From UBA4421 sp002704225 (lineage in GTDB: Bacteria; Pseudomonadota; Gammaproteobacteria; Pseudomonadales; Azotimanducaceae): a stretch of DNA of 64,000 bases. Below the pieces are notes generated by a model. That model was not told the origin of the DNA and did no database searches. It saw nothing but the letters and a program-made list of their open reading frames with translations. Position 1 is the stretch's first letter; every line of letters begins with the position of its first letter. Made by a program: the position numbers and the translations under genes. Where the stretch lies: assembly GCA_902556425.1 (NCBI GenBank), contig CACDWG010000001.1, forward strand, positions 62,001 to 126,000, read 5' to 3'. Shown here piece by piece: positions 25,916 through 34,146 of this stretch.

Positions 25916-26842
25916 TTAGCCTACCCAACTCAGAACGCCCAAAAGCACTCCAGGAATAACGAGTAGCCAGAGTGCAATGCCTTGTACGACACTGGTAAGG
26001 CGCAAGTTTTTGAGGGTTTCTCTGGTGATTTCCGTGCCAACAAAAAATAAAGCCATGACCAGCAGCGCGCTGCTGATTTGCCCCACCGAAACGACAACGG
26101 CGCTGGAAAGCTCGAGCCAAGAACCCAGCAGGGATGCTGCCAGGAAAGCAAAAACGAAGTTTGGTATGCGGATTTTGGACTGCTGTGCGCCTAGGTAAAG
26201 ACTTGCAGCGATGATCAGTGGGATGAGCCATAGTGTTCGGCCAATTTTGATTGTCGTTGCTATCTCCGCCGCCTGATCTCCATAGAGCTGGGCGGTCGCC
26301 ACGACAGAGCTGGTGTCATGAATGGCCAGCGCTGCCCAAACGCCGAATTGTTCTTGGGAAAGATCCAGCCAGCGTCCGATGGTTGGGAACGTCAAAAGTG
26401 CAACCGCATTCAGCAGAAAGACGATGCAGAGTGCCGCGCCAGTCTGTTCGGCGCGCGCCCCGATGATTGGCGATAGCGTGGCGATGGTTGTGCCGCCGCA
26501 GATCGCCGTGCCCGAGGCAATGAGTGCATTGGTTTCATTTTCGGTGCGCAACAACTTTCCTAGCACCAGCCCCGCACAAGCGGTTAGGCAGACATAGGCC
26601 GCAATAGGCAGTGTGTAGGTACCGCTGATGTCCAGCAGTTGGTCGGTGTTGAGCTTGAAGCCCAGCAGAACGATGGCCGTTTGCAACAGATACTTGCCAT
26701 AACGACTGCCATCGGCAATCGGCAAGCGGTTCAGCGCAAGCGATAGGGTCATTCCGAGGACTAGGGCGAATGCAGGATTACCGAAATAGACTAAGAAGAC
26801 CAAGACTGCAGCGATGGTCAGTTTAGTGCGCACGTGGTTCAA
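25916..26842 (-). CDS. YeiH/UPF0324 family putative sulfate exporter membrane protein
   Basis: About 308 residues with around 10 membrane spans. Family hallmarks are LLGFKLNTDQLLDISG, SGTAICGGTTIATLSPIIGA and AIHDTSSVVATAQLYG. UPF0324 proteins are often annotated as putative sulfate exporters, some next to taurine or sulfonate catabolism, but direct evidence is limited. The TTG at 26842 is preferred because GGGGGAGAG lies 6 nt upstream; the frame also opens at a TTG at 26860 inside that ribosome site. It fits the window's recurrent sulfur theme only loosely. Confidence 0.85.
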   Translation of the reverse strand: MNHVRTKLTIAAVLVFLVYFGNPAFALVLGMTLSLALNRLPIADGSRYGKYLLQTAIVLLGFKLNTDQLLDISGTYTLPIAAYVCLTACAGLVLGKLLRTENETNALIASGTAICGGTTIATLSPIIGARAEQTGAALCIVFLLNAVALLTFPTIGRWLDLSQEQFGVWAALAIHDTSSVVATAQLYGDQAAEIATTIKIGRTLWLIPLIIAASLYLGAQQSKIRIPNFVFAFLAASLLGSWLELSSAVVVSVGQISSALLVMALFFVGTEITRETLKNLRLTSVVQGIALWLLVIPGVLLGVLSWVG

Positions 26843-26947
26843 AAAGGACTCTCCCCCCAAAGCTATTCGACAGGGGTTATCCTAAATAACATAAAAGAAT
26901 AAAGATATTCCAAATTGCGATTGGGCCTAGGCAGCGTGTCGTTTACG

Positions 26948-27253
26948 TCAATCGTCAAGTGTTGGAAACGTTAGCACGTCTGCCTGTTGAGGCTCTCCCT
27001 TGGTCTCGCCAGAATCGATGTGGTCTCCATCTCTTAGCCAAACGTTGTCGACCGCGAGCAGCGTGGCAATGGCGTCTAAATGCTGAATGAGGCCATTGCT
27101 GGTGGCTTGTTGATCCGAGCTGCGCTCCCAACGTTGCCAAGTCTCTGGGGTCGTATGGTTATTGGCCTCAATGGTGATCCGATAGGCGCACTCTTCGATA
27201 GACCATCCAATATCCAGCCTGAGCAGGTGTACTCGTTCTCCGATGGAATGCAT
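26948..27253 (-). CDS. Small helix-turn-helix (XRE-like) protein
   Basis: 101 residues from the ATG at 27253 (a TTG at 27283 would add 10). GERVHLLRLDIGWSIEECA, then TPETWQRWER and LDAIATLLAVDNVWLRDG follow the Cro/C1-type pattern with a W.RWE recognition segment and a WL..G end, as in phage-like repressors. There is an insert in the middle of the HTH. It is preceded by the DUF6482 gene on the same strand and is likely co-transcribed. No strong ribosome site is visible. Target unknown. Confidence 0.6.
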   Translation of the reverse strand: MHSIGERVHLLRLDIGWSIEECAYRITIEANNHTTPETWQRWERSSDQQATSNGLIQHLDAIATLLAVDNVWLRDGDHIDSGETKGEPQQADVLTFPTLDD

Positions 27254-27310
27254 ATCAACGTGCTTGGTTTGAACGACAAACAACGAGCGGTCGAATGCTG
27301 GACGTCGGCC

Positions 27311-27622
27311 TCAGCATTCCGCAGTGCCCTGCAGGTTGACCGTTTCCCTGTGCTCGGTCGGCGTGCCGTCGCCAACACCGACCATTTCATCGAAGGCTGA
27401 CTTGTGAACAAAGTCTGCGCGTTTCACGCCAATATCTCTTAGTGCGTCGAAGGCTTTGCTTCGGCTGCGAAACGTCAGATTGTTGCCGCGGCCGTCCTTG
27501 ATGGGGGCTCTGGTGTTAGCCGTGCAGCGATAAATAAGGTAAATGCTTGGGTCGACGCCATGTACTTCGAGGGTGGGGGCCGTGTTCTGGGCGACTAGGT
27601 CTTTGAGCTCGTTCAATATCAT
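27311..27622 (-). CDS. DUF6482-like protein
   Basis: 103 residues from the ATG at 27622 (AAAGGGA about 9 nt upstream); the frame is open further upstream to 27751. The pattern DPSIYLIYRCT, NNLTFRSRSKAFDALRDIG and ADFVHKSAFDEMVG resembles the small DUF6482 proteins of Pseudomonas and relatives, which have no known function. Predicted cytoplasmic. It is followed after 57 bp by the small HTH protein in the same direction. Confidence 0.55.
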   Translation of the reverse strand: MILNELKDLVAQNTAPTLEVHGVDPSIYLIYRCTANTRAPIKDGRGNNLTFRSRSKAFDALRDIGVKRADFVHKSAFDEMVGVGDGTPTEHRETVNLQGTAEC

Positions 27623-27847
27623 GAGAAATTCCCTTTCAGAGCTTCGAAGCGTAAAAGCCGGAAGATCCAAGATGTGTGAAGAGAAAATCGGTTGGCGTCT
27701 CGGTCGAAGAACTGGTGAAGAGTTAGTCCCACAAACTGTGATAGAGGTCACGAAACGAACGCCGACTGGTGTAAACGGCGAAAGAATTAAGACGAACGGT
27801 AGTGTTTTCTAGATAATCGGTATGTCTAATTCAGAGGAACAGCCCTG

Positions 27848-28354
27848 ATGTTTAACGTGCCCCATGACACTTTCGACCCGGGACTCTCGGATTTCTTTCA
27901 ACGCGCGGCTAGTGAATTCCTGACCCAACCCGAAAGCCGCGCGCCTGATTTTGTCTGTGCTGGGCAATCCAGCTTGGCAAAAATATACGTGGTCGATGCT
28001 CCGGCTGTGACCATGGCATTTTTTCGCCAGATTATGGAAGACGAGCCTGAACGCTTCGCCTCAATGAATCGTATTTTTCATCATACGCAGAGCGGTTTGC
28101 AGGGGGCCGGCTGGGCGGTCACTCGATTCGGCGGCATGGTGTATCTGAGTCTATCAATGTGGGATGAGATCTACGTGCGGTGTGTGCCGCGAGATTTGTC
28201 GGCTGAAGCAGTGGCCACGGCCCGCCGTTTTGATCGATTTTTGGATAGCACGATTGCCAGTCCGAATACCCTCGACGACTCCTGTGCCATGCCTGTGATT
28301 CTCGCAGAAACGCTGCGTAATGCCCCGGCGATTGGATCTTGTACGCTGACGTAG
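27848..28354 (+). CDS. Hypothetical protein
   Basis: 168 residues, not recognised. No signal peptide or membrane span; a soluble alpha/beta protein is suggested. GAGWAVTRFGGMVYLSLSMWDEIYVRCVP looks like a compact beta-sheet. The ATG at 27848 has GAGGAA 8 nt upstream, so translation is plausible. It lies divergent from the DUF6482/HTH pair and upstream of the AT-hook regulator gene. Confidence 0.55.
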   Translation: MFNVPHDTFDPGLSDFFQRAASEFLTQPESRAPDFVCAGQSSLAKIYVVDAPAVTMAFFRQIMEDEPERFASMNRIFHHTQSGLQGAGWAVTRFGGMVYLSLSMWDEIYVRCVPRDLSAEAVATARRFDRFLDSTIASPNTLDDSCAMPVILAETLRNAPAIGSCTLT

Positions 28355-28561
28355 TTGCGCGCATCCCCTGTCGAACCAAACATGTTTCGCATCGAAAATG
28401 CGCGTTCATCCACTTTTTGTTACCACTCCTCCGAAAATCCTGCTTCTAGGCGTAGGGCCAGCGAGACTCCGTCACATGCATTGCTAGGCCGCTGATTGCC
28501 TCTGCACTGCGCGAGCCAGCGGTATGCGTCTTATGCAAACCCTCGTTAACCCTGTCAGTGA

Positions 28562-28575
28562 TCCCGCGTGCGGGA
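28562..28575. promoter_or_regulatory. Inverted repeat upstream of the AT-hook/XRE regulator
   Basis: TCCCGC-GT-GCGGGA, a perfect 6-bp inverted repeat, 24 bp before the regulator's start codon. It could be an autoregulatory operator for the XRE protein or a leader hairpin; there is no U-tract. Confidence 0.35.
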
Positions 28576-28599
28576 ACTGATCTGCGAAAGGACGAATCT

Positions 28600-29142
28600 A
28601 TGACTACGGCAACGCCAAAGGATGACAAACAAAATAACGAAGCAGGGAGCATTGCTGCTCCGAATACTATTGCGCCTAACAAAGTAACGAACCCTCAGGC
28701 GTCGGTTACCAAGGCCCGCAATCCAAGAGGGCGGCCAAAGGACGATCGAGCAAGCTTGAATGCAGATGCAATTCGCGCCAAGGAAGAAACGTCAGGGGAT
28801 TCTGGTGATCTGGGCCGTTCCTTTTCTGCTCGATTACGCGAGTTGAGGCGCGCAGAGGGTCTGTCTTTGCGTAAGCTGGGAAGAGAGATCGGCGTGACGG
28901 CTAATGCGGTACTGCGCTGGGAAAAAGACGAGGTCACGCCCACCCGAAGCAAGATGTTGGAGCTGTCTCGCTACTTTGGTGTGGAGCCGGCCTGGCTAGC
29001 TTGGGGCATCGGGGTGCGGCGCAATCGATTAAAGCCGACGGACCTGGTTTCACAACTCGAAAAGTGCGACGAGCCGCAGCTTCGTGCCGTCAGCGCATTG
29101 TTGGAGGCCTTTGATCAGCACAGTAGTGTGGGCGACGTCTGA
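28600..29142 (+). CDS. XRE-family regulator with an AT-hook-like N-terminal motif
   Basis: 180 residues from the ATG at 28600 (GAAAGGA about 9 nt upstream). Residues about 1-65 are polar and low in complexity and include NPRGRPKDDR, an AT-hook-like RGRP motif that would bind the minor groove. Residues about 80-140 are a clear Cro/C1-type HTH: LRELRRAEGLSLRKLGREIG, VTANAVLRWEKDEV, SRYFGVEPAWLAWG. The C-terminus is a short helix. This two-part DNA-binding design, with disordered tail plus HTH, is uncommon. Targets unknown; the repeat at 28562-28575 may be autoregulatory. Confidence 0.75.
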   Translation: MTTATPKDDKQNNEAGSIAAPNTIAPNKVTNPQASVTKARNPRGRPKDDRASLNADAIRAKEETSGDSGDLGRSFSARLRELRRAEGLSLRKLGREIGVTANAVLRWEKDEVTPTRSKMLELSRYFGVEPAWLAWGIGVRRNRLKPTDLVSQLEKCDEPQLRAVSALLEAFDQHSSVGDV

Positions 29143-29239
29143 CCAATAGCAGCAACACCAAGCGGGCCGCGGTCGCATTGTGTTGGGCTCTCACTTGTAG
29201 TTCACTTCCCCAGTGAGCGGGTCATGGAGAGAGAGCGCT

Positions 29240-30310
29240 ATGCCGATAAACGTGTTGGGAATGATTGGGGTGACGCCACCGCCGGACGCCGCCACGGTAC
29301 ACATTGTTGGTGGCGGAGTAGATCGCGACTACATTAAAGCCTTCACCCAAGCGCATGAGCAGTCGGGCTTTGACGCCATTTTGATTGGTCACTCGTCCAG
29401 TTCTGCTGATGGGTTTGGTATCGCGCAATACGCGGCGACCCACTCTGAGCGCATCAACATTTTGTTGGCTCACCGGCCGGGCTTCTCCTCCCCGACACAA
29501 GCCGCACGACGCGTCGCGACCTTGGACAATCTGATTGAGGGCCGTTTGCTGCTGCACATCATCACCGGTGGGGTGGATGCCGATCAGCGCAGAGATGGGG
29601 ATTACACCCCCCACGACGAGCGCTATCGCCGCACTGACGAATACTTAGAAGTGATGCGAATGGTTTGGAACGCCACGGAACCGTTCGACTTCGAGGGGGC
29701 ATTTTATCGAGTCAGCCGGGCCTCTAGTGATGTGCAGGGACATCAAAAACCCCATGTGCCGCTTTGGTTTGGCGGCGTTTCCGATGCTGCGATACCTGTG
29801 GGTGCGAAGCATTGCGATACCTACGCGCTGTTTGGTGAGCCCCGGGCACAGGTACAGGAACTAATGAGTCGAATCAACGCCGAAGCCGCCCTACACCAGC
29901 GCAAGCCTACCTACAATTTATCCTTCCGGCCGATTATTGGCGCGACAGAACAAGAGGCGTGGCGTAAGGCTAAGGACATCTTAGCCGGCGTTGAGGCCGC
30001 TGGAGGCGGCGGAAAGTCCCGAATACCTGAAGCAGAAACCGCGCGCCGGTTGATGAGCCTGATTCAGGGCGGCGAAGTACAGGATGAACGGCTCTGGGTA
30101 CCCATTGCTGCTGCTGCGCAGGGCAGTGGCAATTCCACAGCTCTGGTGGGTACCGCGGAGCAGGTTGCTGAAGCGATCGCGAAATACTACGACATGGGCG
30201 TAAGTGGCGTATTGATTCGCGGCTTTGATCCGTTCAACGACGCCATCGAATATGGCAACGAGTTGATTCCTCAGATTCGAGAGAAAGTAGCTGCCCGAGA
30301 CGCGGCCTGA
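29240..30310 (+). CDS. SsuD-like luciferase-family (FMNH2-dependent) monooxygenase
   Basis: 356 residues. The start MPINVLGMIGVTPP, then GFDAILIGHSSSSADGF, LAHRPGFSSPTQAARRVATLD and LHIITGGVDADQRRDGD are the segments of alkanesulfonate monooxygenase and close relatives (flavin phosphate and sulfonate-binding region). Such enzymes use reduced flavin and O2 to release sulfite from sulfonates, though close relatives act on sulfones or other compounds. ATG 29240 has a GGAGAG-rich leader. No flavin reductase or ABC transporter is adjacent, which makes the exact substrate uncertain. Confidence 0.87.
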   Translation: MPINVLGMIGVTPPPDAATVHIVGGGVDRDYIKAFTQAHEQSGFDAILIGHSSSSADGFGIAQYAATHSERINILLAHRPGFSSPTQAARRVATLDNLIEGRLLLHIITGGVDADQRRDGDYTPHDERYRRTDEYLEVMRMVWNATEPFDFEGAFYRVSRASSDVQGHQKPHVPLWFGGVSDAAIPVGAKHCDTYALFGEPRAQVQELMSRINAEAALHQRKPTYNLSFRPIIGATEQEAWRKAKDILAGVEAAGGGGKSRIPEAETARRLMSLIQGGEVQDERLWVPIAAAAQGSGNSTALVGTAEQVAEAIAKYYDMGVSGVLIRGFDPFNDAIEYGNELIPQIREKVAARDAA

Positions 30311-30374
30311 TCAACGTAAAGCGGATCGGGTATGCGTGACGTTTGCGGTATAGGTCGGCTGTCGAGCGCTCGGG

Positions 30375-30533
30375 TTAGTATGCCCGGCCCTCCAGTGGAC
30401 CGATGATGATCCAGTCAACGAGGGCTGCCGCGACGGCGAGGGTGACACAAACGAGAAAGATCACACCAAGCAAGCGCCAAACGTGGAATTTCTCTTCTTT
30501 TTCTGGTGCGGGTGGTTGTTCGTCCGGATGCAT
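30375..30533 (-). CDS. Small single-span membrane protein (52 residues)
   Basis: The 52-residue product has a charged, proline-rich N-terminus (MHPDEQPPAPEKEEKF) and one hydrophobic span (LLGVIFLVCVTLAVAAALV), then a short tail ending GPLEGRAY. The ATG at 30533 has AAGGAA about 6 nt upstream, which supports translation. Family unknown. It lies between the SsuD-like gene (convergent) and the Ldh_2 gene (same strand, 47 bp upstream of this start), so it may be co-transcribed with the dehydrogenase. Confidence 0.55.
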   Translation of the reverse strand: MHPDEQPPAPEKEEKFHVWRLLGVIFLVCVTLAVAAALVDWIIIGPLEGRAY

Positions 30534-30580
30534 TGCCTTCCTTGGTTTGGGTTAATGATCTGCTAGCGGTTGGTTGTGCT

Positions 30581-31660
30581 TCAGTCGCCCAAGATGTTCG
30601 CTAAGGCTGCGGTACGGTCCCTGTCTAAACCCGCATGCTCTGCCGAGTTTAGTACTGAATTCCAGCTGTTGGGATCAATTTCGATACCGTTGGCCATTCG
30701 TGTGGCGGCGCTCTCCTTTTCAGGGTCGCCAGGCAGTCGCACGTGATCAACCCCCTCAGCAGGGGTGCTGGCATAAATGTAATCCATCATTGCGCCGACC
30801 TCTTGATCGAAGGAGGCCAGATCGCCCACCGCCTCTGGGTCAATCATGATGGATAGCATGTTGTTGAGGGTCGCGCCTCGCCGCGGATGTTCAGGCTGCA
30901 TCGTGAACAAACCGCCAAGTGCTCCCCCAAGCAACTCACAAATCACCATCAGACCGTAACCCTTGTGTCCGCCAAAGGGCTGCATTGCCCCGGTCGGGTT
31001 GCTGCCAAAAATAACGCCGGGGTCTGTGGTCTCTACTCCGTGTTCATCCACGAGGGACTGGCTGGGTACCGCCGTGCCCTTCATATGAGCCACTCGTACT
31101 TTGCCTGCTGCTACGGTAGTTGTCGCCATATCGAGTACGACATGCTCGCCATTCGGTCGAGGGACAGCACAGCAGTAAGGGTTGGTAATAAATCGGCGGT
31201 CACGGCCGCCGAAGGCGACCACCATGGGGTCGTGACCTACGACATTCACGTAGTGCATGGATACCAATCCTTGGTCGGCACAGTATTCAGCAAACGCGCC
31301 AATACGTCCCAAATGGGCAGCATTGCCTAAGGCGATGCAACCAATCCCAAAATTCTTGGTTCGCTCGATACCAATATCCATGGCCTCGAAGCCCACAATG
31401 CGCCCGAGGCCGGTGCCACCATCGACGGAGACGATGGCATTGTTGTCTTTGATGATTTCAGCGTGCCGATTGGGGTCTACTTGTTTGTCGATCATGCCCT
31501 TTACGTAGGCGGGGATCATGCCAACGCCATGAGAGTCGTGGCCTTTGAGGTTTGCTTCGACCAGATGTTGGGCAACAGCGTCAGCGTGTGGCCTAGGAGC
31601 GCCTGCTCCTTCAAGAATGGCGCTGGCCGTCCGGGTCAATGAAGTGTGTTCTATGAGCAT
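30581..31660 (-). CDS. Malate/L-lactate-type dehydrogenase (Ldh_2 family)
   Basis: 359 residues. The family pattern is clear: LKGHDSHGVGMIPAYV (catalytic His), VSVDGGTGLGRIVG, HLGRIGAFAEYC, TNPYCCAVPRP and MQPFGGHKGYGLMVI. Ldh_2 enzymes are NAD(P)-dependent 2-hydroxyacid dehydrogenases acting on malate, ureidoglycolate, sulfolactate or similar substrates. ATG 31660 has AGGGGGA upstream. Given the nearby SsuD-like and YeiH genes a sulfolactate-type substrate is possible, but this is only inference. Confidence 0.88.
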   Translation of the reverse strand: MLIEHTSLTRTASAILEGAGAPRPHADAVAQHLVEANLKGHDSHGVGMIPAYVKGMIDKQVDPNRHAEIIKDNNAIVSVDGGTGLGRIVGFEAMDIGIERTKNFGIGCIALGNAAHLGRIGAFAEYCADQGLVSMHYVNVVGHDPMVVAFGGRDRRFITNPYCCAVPRPNGEHVVLDMATTTVAAGKVRVAHMKGTAVPSQSLVDEHGVETTDPGVIFGSNPTGAMQPFGGHKGYGLMVICELLGGALGGLFTMQPEHPRRGATLNNMLSIMIDPEAVGDLASFDQEVGAMMDYIYASTPAEGVDHVRLPGDPEKESAATRMANGIEIDPNSWNSVLNSAEHAGLDRDRTAALANILGD

Positions 31661-31735
31661 GATGTCCCCCTGAAACGTTGCATCCGCTTTGAAACAGGCA
31701 AGTAAGGAGCGAATCTCAAAAGGACGATAAGAAGG

Positions 31736-31812
31736 TGGCGCACCCGACAGGATTCGAACCTGTAATCCCCGGTTTCGTAGACCGGTGCCTTATCCAGTTT
31801 GGCCACGGGTGC
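31736..31812 (-). tRNA. tRNA-Arg(ACG)
   Basis: 77 nt with encoded CCA. The acceptor GCACCCG pairs with CGGGTGC, the anticodon stem CCGGT/ACCGG encloses CTACGAA (anticodon ACG, whose A34 is normally edited to inosine), and the T arm is ACAGG-TTCGAAT-CCTGT. It reads CGU, CGC and CGA. Confidence 0.97.
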
Positions 31813-31965
31813 ATTGGTCAGATCATTCTGCGGCGGGCATTATCTGGAAGAATGCGCGAGTTCTCAAGGTGTTTCCTCGTTTCCTTTTGAATTGGCTCGT
31901 CAGAACCCATCGCCAAGAGCAAAAGAATCAGGATACTCTAAGGCGTGTGAAAGGAGGTTGTTGAT

Positions 31966-32214
31966 ATGAGTGATGGGCTGGACCCGCTGGTGCTTGCAGG
32001 GGTTGAATTGATGCTCGTGGGCATGGGAACCGTTTTTGTGTTTTTAACGCTCTTAGTGTTCGTGGTGAAATTGATGAGCGCGATGGTGGCTCGTTTTGTC
32101 ACGACAAAGGATCCCGCTGCAGCGTCTGTCTCTCAAAACACTGGGGCGGTCGGGATACCCGCCGCTCATGTCGCTGTGATAGCCGCGGCAATCGATCAAC
32201 ACAGGAACCGCTAA
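31966..32214 (+). CDS. oadG: Oxaloacetate decarboxylase gamma subunit
   Basis: 82 residues with one N-terminal membrane span (VELMLVGMGTVFVFLTLLVFVV), the typical OadG layout, and a C-terminal AAHVAVIAAAIDQHR segment. OadG holds the alpha and beta subunits together and binds Zn2+. The ATG at 31966 has an ideal AAGGAGGT 7 nt upstream. It is the first gene of the oadGAB operon. Confidence 0.93.
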   Translation: MSDGLDPLVLAGVELMLVGMGTVFVFLTLLVFVVKLMSAMVARFVTTKDPAAASVSQNTGAVGIPAAHVAVIAAAIDQHRNR

Positions 32215-32280
32215 CGTAACGTTTGCTCATGCCAGCGTAAAATACGTCTGGCTAGGAATTTATAGAGATTGGAGAGGATT

Positions 32281-34080
32281 GTGAATCAGCCTGCCTTGGG
32301 TATTACCGATGTCGTGTTGCGCGATGCGCATCAAAGTCTGCTGGCCACGCGCATGCGTATAGATGACATGTTGCCCATTGCCGAAAAATTGGATCAGGTG
32401 GGGTTTTGGTCGCTGGAGTCGTGGGGCGGCGCAACCTTTGATGCGTGTATTCGCTACCTCGGCGAGGATCCTTGGGAGCGTATTCGTCTGCTCAAGCAGG
32501 CGATGCCGAATACCCCTCAGCAGATGCTGTTGCGGGGCCAGAACATTTTAGGCTACCGGCACTACGCGGACGATCTGGTCGAAAAATTCGTCGAACGCGC
32601 GGCCGTGAATGGTGTCGATGTCTTTCGAATTTTTGATGCGATGAATGACATGCGCAACCTGCAAACGGCTATTAAGGCGACGCGGGCGAATGGCAAGCAT
32701 GCTCAGGGCACGATCTCCTACACGGTAAGTCCAGTGCATACGCTGGATTTATGGCTGGATCTGGGCAAGCAGATTGAAGATATGGGTGCCGACAGCCTGT
32801 GCATTAAAGACATGGCCGGCCTGCTGAAACCCTATACGGCGTTTGAATTGGTGAGTGGTTTGAAACGCAGTCTCGATATTCCCATTCACATGCAATGTCA
32901 TGCCACCACCGGTATGTCGACGACGACCTACCTCAAAGCAATTGAAGCCGGAATCGACAATGTCGATACAGCGATTTCGTCGATGAGCATGACCTACGGG
33001 CATTCGGCAACAGAGTCCCTGGTGGCGATACTTCAGGATCAACCGCGTGATACCGGCCTGAACATCGAGTTGCTCGAAGAAATCTCTGCCTACTTCCGTG
33101 AGGTACGGAAAAAATACGCCCAGTTCGAGGGCAGTCTGCGAGGCGTCGATTCTCGAATTTTGGTGGCTCAGGTGCCCGGTGGCATGCTCACCAATCTTGA
33201 AGGGCAGTTAAAAGAACAAAATGCCAGTGACCGACTGGATGAGGTCTTGGCAGAGATTCCAAACGTGCGAGAAGACCTGGGCATGATTCCCTTGGTGACG
33301 CCGACGTCTCAGATTGTTGGTACTCAGGCGGTTATTAACGTGCTGAGTGGCAGTCGTTACAGCTCGATTACTCGGGAGTCGGCAGGGGTTCTGCGCGGGG
33401 AGTATGGTTCTACCCCGGCGCCCATGAATGCGGCGTTGCAAGAGCGTGCCTTGGACGGTGATGAACTCATCACCGATCGCCCCGCGGATCATCTGGTCCC
33501 AGAGTTGGATACCCAAACGACGGCTTTGCGAGAACTTGCTCAGCAGGAGAGGTTTGATCTGGCGGGATCGAACGGCGGTGAAGAAGTCGATGATGTTTTG
33601 ACCTATGCGCTGTTTCCTCAAGTAGCGGCGAAGTTTCTGGCAAACCGGGGCAACCCAGACGCATTCGAACCTGTGCCGGGTCTCGCGCCGATGACCGCAG
33701 CTGTGGAAGCGCCTGCTGCATCCCAAGACGCAGCCCACTACACAATTTCGGTGGATGGTCATACCTATCAAGTGGTTGTTGCTGAGGGTGATGTAACGCT
33801 AGTGCCGCCGGTGACAGGTGCGGCCCCGAAGCCCTCTCCACCAGCTTCCGTATCAAACACTTCACCGGCAGCGGATATCACCGCGGGTCTGGCGGGCACG
33901 ATTCATCAAGTACTGGTCAATGTGGGCGATGTGGTTAACGAGGGGCAGGTGGTGTGTATTTTGGAAGCCATGAAGATGGAAACCGAGGTGCGTGCCGTCT
34001 CCGCAGGAACAGTAAGCCGCATCGGCATCAGCGTTGGCGACAGCGTGACTGTCGGCCAGAGTTTGATGAGTCTGAGTTAA
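32281..34080 (+). CDS. oadA: Oxaloacetate decarboxylase alpha subunit (carboxyltransferase plus biotin carrier)
   Basis: 599 residues. The carboxyltransferase barrel starts LGITDVVLRDAHQSLLATRM and holds SLCIKDMAGLLKPY (metal/active-site Lys region) and MQCHATTGMSTTTYLKA. After a Pro/Ala-rich linker (about residues 515-540) the C-terminal biotinyl domain carries EAMKMETE with the biotin-accepting Lys. It transfers CO2 from oxaloacetate to biotin, giving pyruvate. GTG 32281 is chosen since GGAGAGGA precedes it; an in-frame TTG at 32269 would sit just before that site. Confidence 0.95.
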   Translation: MNQPALGITDVVLRDAHQSLLATRMRIDDMLPIAEKLDQVGFWSLESWGGATFDACIRYLGEDPWERIRLLKQAMPNTPQQMLLRGQNILGYRHYADDLVEKFVERAAVNGVDVFRIFDAMNDMRNLQTAIKATRANGKHAQGTISYTVSPVHTLDLWLDLGKQIEDMGADSLCIKDMAGLLKPYTAFELVSGLKRSLDIPIHMQCHATTGMSTTTYLKAIEAGIDNVDTAISSMSMTYGHSATESLVAILQDQPRDTGLNIELLEEISAYFREVRKKYAQFEGSLRGVDSRILVAQVPGGMLTNLEGQLKEQNASDRLDEVLAEIPNVREDLGMIPLVTPTSQIVGTQAVINVLSGSRYSSITRESAGVLRGEYGSTPAPMNAALQERALDGDELITDRPADHLVPELDTQTTALRELAQQERFDLAGSNGGEEVDDVLTYALFPQVAAKFLANRGNPDAFEPVPGLAPMTAAVEAPAASQDAAHYTISVDGHTYQVVVAEGDVTLVPPVTGAAPKPSPPASVSNTSPAADITAGLAGTIHQVLVNVGDVVNEGQVVCILEAMKMETEVRAVSAGTVSRIGISVGDSVTVGQSLMSLS

Positions 34081-34146
34081 CGGACCGATCCCCGATATCA
34101 TGGGCACACAAACCCTCGAGAAGAAGCGAGATAATGGAGAGCGTCG

